A stretch of DNA of 64,000 nucleotides. Source: Deltaproteobacteria bacterium. GTDB lineage: Bacteria; Desulfobacterota; Syntrophia; Syntrophales; JAFGHS01. The DNA is taken from positions 38,135 to 102,134 of the forward strand of contig JAFGHS010000042.1 of the NCBI GenBank assembly GCA_016930075.1, in the 5' to 3' direction. The number at the start of each line of letters is the position of its first letter. The stretch's first letter is position 1. This document shows, in pieces, positions 41,492-49,424 of the stretch. The translations under genes were made by a program, and so were the position numbers. The notes beneath the pieces were generated by a model, which saw nothing but the letters and a program-made list of their open reading frames with translations, did not search any database and was not told the origin of the DNA.

Positions 41492-44164
41492 TCAGGCCGG
41501 CGAATTCCGCCGCCGCCGGATGAATTTGTCGATCTCCACCGCAACGACCACCGTCAGGGCCACGCAGGCGATCTTCGCCCATTCCATGGCCGACAGGGTA
41601 TCGGTTCGGAAGATCCACTGTAAGGGCGCCCAGTAGACGACGGCGATCTGGGCGATAAAGGCGGCGATCATACTGAAGAAAAGAAACGCGTTTCCCAAGG
41701 GGTTCATCGCAAAGACGGAACGGGTCTCGGAACGGCAATTCCAGGCCTGGAAAAACTGAAACAGGACCATGGTCGTCATGGCCACCGTCCGGGCGTGTTC
41801 CACGGAGGCGCCCTCCTCAATGGCGCAATAAAAAGTGAAAATAACGCCCACGGAAATGATGATGCCGACCAGGAGGCTTCGTTCGTACATGAGACGCGAC
41901 ATGATGCCCTCGCCGGTTTTTCTCGGTTTTCGCCTGATGATGTCCGCCTCGCCCGGTTCAAAGGCCAGTGCAACGTCCTGGAGGCCGTTGGTCACCAGGT
42001 TGATCCAGAGCAGTTGGGCCGCCACGTAGGGCACGGGAATATCGAGGGCCATGGCGATGAGGATGGACAGGATGGCGGCCAGTCCCGTAGGAATGAGGAA
42101 CAGGGTTACCTTCCGAATGTTGTCGAAAACAATTCGGCCTTCCTCTACGGCGTGAAAGATGCTGGCGAAATTATCGTCCGTCAGCACCATGTCCGCCGCC
42201 TCGCGGGCCACGTCCGTACCGCCCTTCCCCATGGCGGCGCCGATATGGGCGGCCTTCAGGGCCGGGGCGTCGTTGACGCCGTCGCCCGTGACGGCCACGA
42301 TTTCCCCGTGGCGCATATACTGCTGGACGATCCGCAGCTTGTGCTGCGGAGAAACACGGGCATAGACCGACGTCTCCTGGACGCGGTTATAAAGGGCCGC
42401 ATCATCCATTTCTTCCACCTGTCGGCCTGTCAGTACCGTCGCCTTACCGTCGCCTATGCCCATTGTTTTGCCGATGGCCGCCGCTGTCACGGCATGGTCC
42501 CCCGTGATCATGGCAACACGGATGCCCGCCGCCTTGCAGCCGGCAATCGCCTCAACGGCCTCGGGGCGGGGCGGATCGATCATTCCCTGAAGCCCCGCGA
42601 AAACCAGATCATGCCCCAGGGTTTCGTGGGTAAAAGGCGTCGGCGCTTTTCCGCCCGGCAATTCCCGATAGGCCATAGCGAGAACCCGCAGGCCGTCCGC
42701 GGCGAACCGCTCGGAAGTCTTTATAATCCTCTCCTTGTCGAGGCTGCTGCTGTCGGCCGACCGGTCGCACATCTCCAGAACTTTTTCCGGCGCCCCTTTC
42801 ACAAACACCATCAGTTTTTCATCCTGTCGATGAAGGGTTGCCATGAAGCCACGCTCCGATTCGAAAGGGATCATCCCGACCCGGGGATGATTCTTTTGTT
42901 CTTCCGTCATATTAAGACCGGCCTTCATGGCCGACACGATCAAGGCCCCTTCCGTCGGATCGCCGTCCACGCTAAGATGTCCGTCGGCCTCCACCATCTG
43001 TGATTCATTGCACAAAAGACCGATCCTGAGGAGACGGCATATATCCCACAGGGATGCTTCGTCCGCCGCTTCCCAGTCGTGCAGGATTTCTCCTTCCCCG
43101 TCGTAGCCCGCCCCCGTGACCTCGTAGGCCTGCTTCCCGTCGAACAGGGCCTTGACGGTCATTTCATTTTTTGTCAAGGTGCCCGTTTTGTCGGAGCAGA
43201 TGATCGTGGTGCTTCCCAGGGTTTCGACGGAAGAGATTTTCCGCATGACGGCGTTTCGCCTGGCCATGCGGCTGATGCCGATGGCCATGGTGACGGTGAC
43301 GACGATGGGCAGCCCCTCGGGGACGGCGGCCACCGCCGCGGCGACGGCAATGGTGAAAATATCCGCCACGGCCATGCCGAGAATAAAACCGAGGGCGATG
43401 ATGGCGGCTGCGCTGCCCAGAACCAGAAGGCCGATGAATTGAGCGAATTTGGCGATCTTGAGCTGAAGGGGCGTTTCAGAAACGGCAAGCCCCTTCACGG
43501 CCCGTGCGATGCCGCCCAAAATGGTTTTCAAGCCCGTTTCAACGACGACGCCCCGGGCGCGGCCCGTCAGGACGATGGTTCCCGTAAACGCCATGTTCGT
43601 CTGATCCCCCGCCGTGAGATTTTCTTCGCCGACGGGCGCCACGGTCTTTTCCACCGGGATGGATTCCCCCGTCAGGGCCGCCTCTTCGACCTTCAGTTCC
43701 GTCACCTCCAGGAGCCTCAGATCGGCAGGGACCTTCGCCCCCGACGCCAGCAGTACGATGTCTCCCGGCACCAGGTCTTCGCTGGGAATTTCCGTTTCCT
43801 TCCCCTCCCGGACCACGCGGGCTTTGGGCACGATCATGTTCCGCAGGGCCCGCACGCTTGTCTCGGCCTTGTATTCCTGGAAATACCCGACCACGGCATT
43901 GATGATCAAAACGGCAACAATGACGCCCGTATCGATATATTCGGCAAGGATGGCCGTCACGACCGCCGCCGCGAGCAGGATGTAGATGAGGGGGCTTTTG
44001 AACTGATGGAAAAAAATTTTCATGCGGCTGACGCCTTCTTCCTCCGGCAGCCTGTTGGGGCCGTATTTCACGAGCCGCTCCGCCGCCTCGCCGGCCGTCA
44101 GACCCTCCGGGCGGGTACCGGTTTCCCGGATTACGGCCTCTGTGTTACGTTGATACCAGTTCAT
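41492..44164 (-). CDS. P2-type cation-transporting ATPase
   Basis: 890 residues with all P-type motifs: TGES (165-168, actuator), PEGLP in helix 4 (282-286), phosphorylated DKTGTLT (D325), KGAPEKVLEMC (nucleotide domain), MITGDH and TGDGVNDAPALK. About ten helices are expected, with the N-terminal cation ATPase domain (YGPNRLPEEEG). PEGLP and an acidic helix 6 region suggest the SERCA/PMCA-like P2 class. Helix 6 reads NLVTNGLQD where Ca pumps usually have NLVTDGLP, so Ca2+ specificity is doubtful and Na+, Mn2+ or another cation is possible. Confidence 0.9.
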   Translation of the reverse strand: MNWYQRNTEAVIRETGTRPEGLTAGEAAERLVKYGPNRLPEEEGVSRMKIFFHQFKSPLIYILLAAAVVTAILAEYIDTGVIVAVLIINAVVGYFQEYKAETSVRALRNMIVPKARVVREGKETEIPSEDLVPGDIVLLASGAKVPADLRLLEVTELKVEEAALTGESIPVEKTVAPVGEENLTAGDQTNMAFTGTIVLTGRARGVVVETGLKTILGGIARAVKGLAVSETPLQLKIAKFAQFIGLLVLGSAAAIIALGFILGMAVADIFTIAVAAAVAAVPEGLPIVVTVTMAIGISRMARRNAVMRKISSVETLGSTTIICSDKTGTLTKNEMTVKALFDGKQAYEVTGAGYDGEGEILHDWEAADEASLWDICRLLRIGLLCNESQMVEADGHLSVDGDPTEGALIVSAMKAGLNMTEEQKNHPRVGMIPFESERGFMATLHRQDEKLMVFVKGAPEKVLEMCDRSADSSSLDKERIIKTSERFAADGLRVLAMAYRELPGGKAPTPFTHETLGHDLVFAGLQGMIDPPRPEAVEAIAGCKAAGIRVAMITGDHAVTAAAIGKTMGIGDGKATVLTGRQVEEMDDAALYNRVQETSVYARVSPQHKLRIVQQYMRHGEIVAVTGDGVNDAPALKAAHIGAAMGKGGTDVAREAADMVLTDDNFASIFHAVEEGRIVFDNIRKVTLFLIPTGLAAILSILIAMALDIPVPYVAAQLLWINLVTNGLQDVALAFEPGEADIIRRKPRKTGEGIMSRLMYERSLLVGIIISVGVIFTFYCAIEEGASVEHARTVAMTTMVLFQFFQAWNCRSETRSVFAMNPLGNAFLFFSMIAAFIAQIAVVYWAPLQWIFRTDTLSAMEWAKIACVALTVVVAVEIDKFIRRRRNSPA

Positions 44165-44404
44165 CGTATGTCCTTCGTATTTAATTTTCGTGATTTCTGT
44201 GTCATATCGACTGAAGGGAGAGACCTGTTTCCTATTTAAGTCTCGTCAAATGTCTCAATCTGTTCGAGATGACCCTGCGTAACCGAATTTTGAAATGCTG
44301 TCCTTCGTTTGTCCGCCTGTACGCGTCATGTGAACATCCATCATGTTTTGCCTCGGCGTACCTTTTGCAAGCCATTATCCCGGAATGCAGCGGGTTTCAC
44401 ATTT

Positions 44405-45016
44405 TCACAGGGTCGGGACGGCCAGCCACGAACGGAGACCGTCCATCATGAATGTGACGGCTTTAGCGCAGATGAAAATATAAAGAATCCGGGAGAGGAC
44501 AAGCATGCCCATTCGACCCAGAGCCCGCTCAGCGTATGGCACAAGACGCAGGATGGGAAGAATCGTGAGATAAACGATTAGGGCCGCCGTTGCGGTCACA
44601 AGACTGCCGCCCGACTGGAAAAGAAGAATGGTCGTGACGATGGTGCCCGGCCCCGCCAGATAGGGAAATCCCATAGGAAAAACAGCAATGTTATCATAGG
44701 CCTGATTCGTTCCCGACAACTGACGGGGTCCCAGGATCATGCCGCGGGCGGCGACGGCAAAAACAAGGACGCCCCCGGCAATCTTGAAAGACGCGGTGTC
44801 CACGACAAAAACCTGCCGGAGCATCCAGTCGCCGATGAAGGCAAAGGATATGACGATGGAGGCCGCCGTGACGACGGCGATGCGAAATGCATCATTGCGC
44901 GTCTTCCGATCCATATCGCACGTCAGATCGGCAAATATGGGCAGGTTGCCGACGGCGTTGACCATGGCAAACAGGAGCAGGTAGTCGTGGAAGATGTTTT
45001 CAATAATGATCGACAT
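44405..45016 (-). CDS. MarC-family integral membrane protein
   Basis: 203 residues with six predicted helices matching the MarC/UPF0056 family: FAMVNAVGNLPIFADLT at the start, RIAVVTAASIVISFAFIGDWML, FKIAGGVLVFAVAARGM, FPMGFPYLAGPGTIVTTILL (conserved P-x-AGPG loop) and a closing ILYIFICAKAVTFMMDGL. MarC proteins were once tied to multiple antibiotic resistance, but their function remains unclear. It lies 92 bp after the asparagine-synthetase-like gene on the same strand and could be part of that transcript. Confidence 0.88.
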   Translation of the reverse strand: MSIIIENIFHDYLLLFAMVNAVGNLPIFADLTCDMDRKTRNDAFRIAVVTAASIVISFAFIGDWMLRQVFVVDTASFKIAGGVLVFAVAARGMILGPRQLSGTNQAYDNIAVFPMGFPYLAGPGTIVTTILLFQSGGSLVTATAALIVYLTILPILRLVPYAERALGRMGMLVLSRILYIFICAKAVTFMMDGLRSWLAVPTL

Positions 45017-45107
45017 AAATCATCCTATCGCGTACAGGCCTTGCGCAGCAACAACGGGCGGCAAGGTTTTGTTTTCTCTGAGCGCCGGGACGGGCGATTT
45101 GGTCATG

Positions 45108-46454
45108 TTATTGAACCGGCGCACCCTTTGTCCTTCCCATCCAGTTGAGATCATCCGCATCGGCGAAGTGTTCCCGAAAAATCCGGTAGTACATCAATTC
45201 CTCCTTCGTGTTGATCACCCAGCCGTTGGGCAGCGTCCGCTCCCGCAGGAAGTCGCCGTCCGTAACGGCGGATTCCGCATGCTGCGCCAGGAGATCGACA
45301 ACGCCGGCCCCTTCCCAGAATTTGGCCTTGGTTCGCCGGAGGACCCGTTCGGGGAGTTCTCCCGCCATGGCTTCCCGCAGGATCCATTTCTCCACACCCC
45401 CTCGAAGTTTATACTCCGTCGGTATGCTGAGCGCATAGGCAAGGACGTCGGGATTCGTAAAGGGCGTATGGGCGAGGGTGCCGTGGGCAGACGCGCTGCG
45501 ATCGACCCGCTGCAGGGCCGTGTTGTGCAGCCGGCCGATAATATCGATCAGTTCATCGGCGATGACCGATGCATCCAGGCCCTTGAGATACTCATAACCG
45601 GCGAACAATTCATCGCCGGCCTCGCCGGAGAAAACCTCGCCCGTGTAATCGGCGGCGAGTTTCGCCACCAGGTAATTTGTCGTGCTCGACCGGACAAGAA
45701 GGGCATCGAACGATTCGAGGTGATAAATGACGGAGGGAAGGCAATCAAGCAACTTCGCTACGTCAACAATGACTTCACGGTGTTCCGAGCCGATGAAACG
45801 GGCGACTTCCCGCGCGTATTCAAGATCCGGCGCTCCCGCAAACCCCGCGGCGAAGGTATAGAGCTTCCTGACGTTCTTTTTTGCCAGGGCAGCCAGAACG
45901 CTGGAATCAAGACCTCCGGAAAGCCATGATCCGGCGACATCGTCGCGGGTGATGCATGCACCGACGGCCGACGAAAGAACGCCTTTGAGGTTGTTTGCGA
46001 TGACATCCGGCGGGTCTGCGACGGTTGGCAGCTTTTGCAGGGTGAAATACTTGACAAGACCGTCCTTTTCATACCGATGACCGGGCGGCAGTTCCAGAAC
46101 ATGGCGAACAAAAGGGATGAGGGCCTTGACTTCGGAGGCAAAACAGAGGGCCCCGGATGGGTCGAATCCGTAATAAAGCGGGGCCACGCCCAGGTCATCC
46201 CGCGTCAGGCTAAGGGATCCCTCGATTTCCTGCGCTGCCGCCAAACGCCCCGGTCCGCCGCTGTCGAAAGCGGCCTTTTCCTGTTGCAGCTTATGGGCGG
46301 CGTCTTTCTGGACTTCGGGCCAGACAGCGCCGAGGGTGGCATTCGCTGTCTCCGTGATCCCACGCCCCGTCCGTCCCCGATGGGCGATTTTATCCAGCAT
46401 GGCGCCTACGGTCTTTTTTTCTCCTGTCTTTGCTATTCCTGCGATTCCCGACAT
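45108..46454 (-). CDS. Asparagine-synthetase-like amide ligase with eroded glutaminase domain
   Basis: 448 residues against ~600 for AsnB. The N-terminus reads MSGIAGI, so the Cys that acts as glutaminase nucleophile in MCGIAGI enzymes is Ser. About 80 residues of the glutaminase core (the NGEIYN and cyclic Gln-binding region) are missing between LGAVWPEV and RDDLGVAPLYY. The synthetase domain is intact: PP-loop SWLSGGLDSSVLAAL (179-185), TFAAGF, SGEAGDELFAGY and LPERVLRRTKAKFWEGAG. It should adenylate a carboxylate, but the amine must come from ammonia or from the substrate itself, as in beta-lactam synthetase relatives. It starts 12 bp after the B12 protein gene with SD AAAGGAGG. Product unknown. 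Confidence 0.87.
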   Translation of the reverse strand: MSGIAGIAKTGEKKTVGAMLDKIAHRGRTGRGITETANATLGAVWPEVQKDAAHKLQQEKAAFDSGGPGRLAAAQEIEGSLSLTRDDLGVAPLYYGFDPSGALCFASEVKALIPFVRHVLELPPGHRYEKDGLVKYFTLQKLPTVADPPDVIANNLKGVLSSAVGACITRDDVAGSWLSGGLDSSVLAALAKKNVRKLYTFAAGFAGAPDLEYAREVARFIGSEHREVIVDVAKLLDCLPSVIYHLESFDALLVRSSTTNYLVAKLAADYTGEVFSGEAGDELFAGYEYLKGLDASVIADELIDIIGRLHNTALQRVDRSASAHGTLAHTPFTNPDVLAYALSIPTEYKLRGGVEKWILREAMAGELPERVLRRTKAKFWEGAGVVDLLAQHAESAVTDGDFLRERTLPNGWVINTKEELMYYRIFREHFADADDLNWMGRTKGAPVQ

Positions 46455-46466
46455 CTTAACCTCCTT

Positions 46467-48107
46467 TTACCGTTGCATTAAAATTTTCTCCGTCCGCTCT
46501 TTTTCTCTGATCGGTTCCCCCGTTTTTTCATCGACGGCATACCACGCCCCGTCGATGAGGCGCGTGAGAATTTTCCCGCAGACGTGCGGGTTGCCGCGGA
46601 AATGGGGCGTGTCAAGCAGGCCATTTTCGATGGCGCCCGTTAATACCCGCGGATCGCTCCAGGGATCGGCGCTTACAGCCGCTCCGAATTGATTGATGGC
46701 TTCAAGCAGCGTCCGGGCTTCGGAAATCAATTCTTCCTTTCGTTCCCGGATGCGTTGATCCGCTTCCATGGCGGGCAGGCCGTAAAGACAATTGCTCAGA
46801 ACGCCGTGGATGATCTCACAGCTCTCGATCAGTTCCTTCGGATTCACGGCATGATCGCCTTCGCTGAAACCGACGACGTGCAGAATATGCGGTTTTAAAG
46901 CCAGGCTGATAACAGCGGAAGCCGCCACTTGTCCCTTTGCCACAGACGGGATGGGCGAAAAATGGGCGATGCCCGCCCGGACTTCACGATAGACCGTGAA
47001 GGCATCATCCTGAAGGGACTCGATGAGTTCATTTTTGGCCATCATCTTGGCGATATCCATATTCGGCCACGTTCCCGGCGGCGTATTGAACATGTATTGA
47101 GAGACATAGCGGCGGACGCCGGCCTTCCTGGCGTTGTATGCCGCAAGAAAGGCCGTGGCCACGGCCAGGGAATCATGGGCGTCCCGGAGGCTCCACTGAT
47201 GCGATTCGTTCACCTCCACAGGGATTCCCCGCTCGGCATACCAGCGAATGGCCGACAGCTTTTCTGCAATGGCCTCGACCAGCGGAACCTGGGACCGGCC
47301 GTCCATGATGCTGTACCAGCAAAGCGGAATGGCGCCCCAGGCGTTATGGATGGCGGCGACGCTCATCTCCGCCCAGCGGATCAGGTCGCGCGTCCCGCTG
47401 TAGCAGCGCATTAACGGGTAATTGCCGCACCGGGAGTTTTCATAAAGGGCCTCCATGTCTTCAGGCCGGCGGAGCGGAACGCCGCCCGCGCCGTCCTGGG
47501 CATGGTCCATTTCCTCCGGGTGGAAAAAGTGCTCCTGGGCGTTCTGATCGGGTCCCAGGGAGATCACGTCGATGACGCCCGCTTCGGCGATGGTTTTCAC
47601 GCCGGCGACGGTTTCACGGAGTGTCGGTTGGCCGAAATGATGCCGGATAATGGGGTAGGGGTACTTCTGCTCGATTCTGCCGGCGAGATCATGGGGAAAA
47701 TATTCATCAGCGGACTTGCCCGCGCCGCCGCGCAGGAAAGCCTTAATCTCGTCAAGCGTTTCCTGACCGCCGAAAACCTTTGCAAACAGGCCGGCGTTCC
47801 GGGCCGCTTCGGCCACCGGCGGCGTGCCGCCGAAGATCATTTCAATGCCCGACAGCCCGGCTGCGGGGAGGGCGGCTTTTAATTCATCGAACAGACGGGC
47901 GGCGACCTCCGGCGTCAGTCGGTAGCTCAAAGCGATCATATCGGGCTGATGCTTGCGGATCTCATCCACAAGGCGTTCGATGGAGACGGCCGGTCCGAGA
48001 GAGAAAGTTTCAAAGCCTTCCGCTTCGGCAAGTTTGAGAAAATGATGCAGACCGGCCACATGGACGCAGGTGCCGACGGCGGCGCCGAGGATTTTCTTTT
48101 TTTTCAT
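46467..48107 (-). CDS. Single-chain B12-binding mutase-like protein
   Basis: 546 residues from the ATG at 48107, which overlaps the previous stop as TAATG (the track start is ten codons too early). Residues ~1-125 form a cobalamin-binding Rossmann domain: GTCVHVAG (lower-ligand His16, Gly19), ALSYRLTPE and IFGGTPP. The Asp of the usual DxHxxG is Cys14. The remaining ~400 residues resemble the TIM-barrel catalytic part of adenosylcobalamin mutases such as glutamate mutase E (CGNYPLMRCYSGTRDL, IPVEVNESHQWSLRDAHDSLAVATA). The assignment to a mutase is tentative; it could be another B12 enzyme. Middle gene of the three-gene cassette. Confidence 0.75.
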   Translation of the reverse strand: MKKKKILGAAVGTCVHVAGLHHFLKLAEAEGFETFSLGPAVSIERLVDEIRKHQPDMIALSYRLTPEVAARLFDELKAALPAAGLSGIEMIFGGTPPVAEAARNAGLFAKVFGGQETLDEIKAFLRGGAGKSADEYFPHDLAGRIEQKYPYPIIRHHFGQPTLRETVAGVKTIAEAGVIDVISLGPDQNAQEHFFHPEEMDHAQDGAGGVPLRRPEDMEALYENSRCGNYPLMRCYSGTRDLIRWAEMSVAAIHNAWGAIPLCWYSIMDGRSQVPLVEAIAEKLSAIRWYAERGIPVEVNESHQWSLRDAHDSLAVATAFLAAYNARKAGVRRYVSQYMFNTPPGTWPNMDIAKMMAKNELIESLQDDAFTVYREVRAGIAHFSPIPSVAKGQVAASAVISLALKPHILHVVGFSEGDHAVNPKELIESCEIIHGVLSNCLYGLPAMEADQRIRERKEELISEARTLLEAINQFGAAVSADPWSDPRVLTGAIENGLLDTPHFRGNPHVCGKILTRLIDGAWYAVDEKTGEPIREKERTEKILMQR

Positions 48108-49273
48108 TATTTTCCTTCTCCTTTCAGAAAAGACCACGCCGTATCCTGCACCTGATTATCGCCGGCCGATGTTTCTCCGATGGCGAACAGCCGCAGTTCC
48201 CTCAGGCTCATGTTTTGAATGCCGAGTCTTTCCACGGTTCTGCCTTCCGCCCAGTAGTCGCACTGATTGATGGCGGAAGCGATGGTGATGATGGAATCCA
48301 TAACGGGCGTTTTCACGCCGAGCATTTTACCGAGAGAGGCGATGGGCACCAGACTGGCCGGGACGTCTTCCCTGATATACCGCATCTGCAGATTCGTCGG
48401 CGCCATGATGCCGCGATAGCCCGGAGTGACCCGAATGGCGTTATAGAGATCGGATCCGGCGGAGTCGTAAGCAATATATAACCACTGCCTGGCGCTCATG
48501 GCCCGGATGCCCAGCGTCTCGGCAACTTTGATCCGCTCTGCATCGACGAGTTCCAGAACGCGTGAGACGGATGGACTGGCCCCGTGTAGATAGAACTGGA
48601 ACTCCGTTTCGCTTTCGATCCATCCGGCATTAAGAACGCACAGCGTCGGATGGAATATGGCCCCGATATTGTCGAAACTCGTTTTGAAGACATTATCGCC
48701 GGGCACGAACTGGGGATAGGCCATGCGCAGACGGGACAGGACCTTGGGAATAAGGTGCGCCCGGATGGAAGCCACGGGGATCGAATTTTTTATGCCGAAT
48801 ATCCTTGCCTGACCGGGATCAATGACCCGTGACGCATAAAGAAAGGTTTGGGCCTCGGCGATGATGACGTCTGCAGTGCATCCTTTTTCGATGAGCACCT
48901 GACGAAACTCGATGGCGCCGAATGTCCTGCCGGGATGCAATATCACAATCTGATTATCCTTGAGATAGGGCGCGCATTGTTCGGCAATATACCGATGGCC
49001 GGTGGCCGGAACAACCACCATGATTAAATCGGCATCATGTATGGCTTTCTCGATGTCGATGGTGACGATGGGTATTTTACCGAATCCCTCAACCTCCCCC
49101 ACAATATCAATGCCGCCGCGGGCCGCCACGCCCCAAAGCCTCTCTTCGCCCCGATTGTAAAGGGAAACTTCAAATCCCATGATTGCAAGATGACCGGCCA
49201 TAGCAAGACCGCCGTGTCCGGCGCCGAGTACGGCAAATTTGGGTTTTTTTTCTTCGTTGTTTTTGTGTTTCAT
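48107..49273 (-). CDS. Opine dehydrogenase family (octopine/nopaline) NAD(P)-dependent enzyme
   Basis: 388 residues from the ATG at 49273 (AAAGGAGGGAACG upstream; the track start is nine codons earlier). N-terminal Rossmann fold with FAVLGAGHGGLAMAGHLA (GxGxxG, residues 17-22); the C-terminal helical domain of the octopine/nopaline dehydrogenase family has the conserved His-Pro pair (H208 in GAIFHP), NAGWIESE, FYLHGASPSVSRVLE and VDAERIKVAETLG. Family members reductively join an amino acid and a keto acid. The partners here are unknown. First gene of the cassette; its stop overlaps the B12 gene. Confidence 0.87.
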   Translation of the reverse strand: MKHKNNEEKKPKFAVLGAGHGGLAMAGHLAIMGFEVSLYNRGEERLWGVAARGGIDIVGEVEGFGKIPIVTIDIEKAIHDADLIMVVVPATGHRYIAEQCAPYLKDNQIVILHPGRTFGAIEFRQVLIEKGCTADVIIAEAQTFLYASRVIDPGQARIFGIKNSIPVASIRAHLIPKVLSRLRMAYPQFVPGDNVFKTSFDNIGAIFHPTLCVLNAGWIESETEFQFYLHGASPSVSRVLELVDAERIKVAETLGIRAMSARQWLYIAYDSAGSDLYNAIRVTPGYRGIMAPTNLQMRYIREDVPASLVPIASLGKMLGVKTPVMDSIITIASAINQCDYWAEGRTVERLGIQNMSLRELRLFAIGETSAGDNQVQDTAWSFLKGEGK

Positions 49274-49334
49274 CGTTCCCTCCTTTGTCGTTTTGTCCAT
49301 GCCTTACGGCACCCCGAAGGGTCATGGTGATGGT

Positions 49335-49366
49335 ATAAGCGTTTTTATCAATTGGATTACGCTTAA
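49335..49366. promoter_or_regulatory. Inverted repeat upstream of the opine-dehydrogenase operon
   Basis: ATAAGCGT (49335-49342) and ACGCTTAA (49359-49366) form arms with 7 of 8 pairs, 16 bp apart, 62-93 bp before the ATG at 49273. This is operator-like geometry for a dimeric regulator; nothing else in the window shows the same arms. Confidence 0.4.
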
Positions 49367-49424
49367 ACGGTCTGCCATGATGGATAAAAAATTGATGATT
49401 ATTGATTCAACGTTTTTTCTTTTT

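Noticed and set aside
41795-44239. Two long plus-strand ORFs over the P-type ATPase
   Set aside because: Shadows; all P-type motifs are on the minus strand.
45108-46454. AsnB-like gene as a pseudogene or frameshifted asparagine synthetase
   Set aside because: Frame is intact, SD and start are strong, all synthetase motifs are present and it is tightly placed in an operon; domain loss looks adaptive rather than decay.
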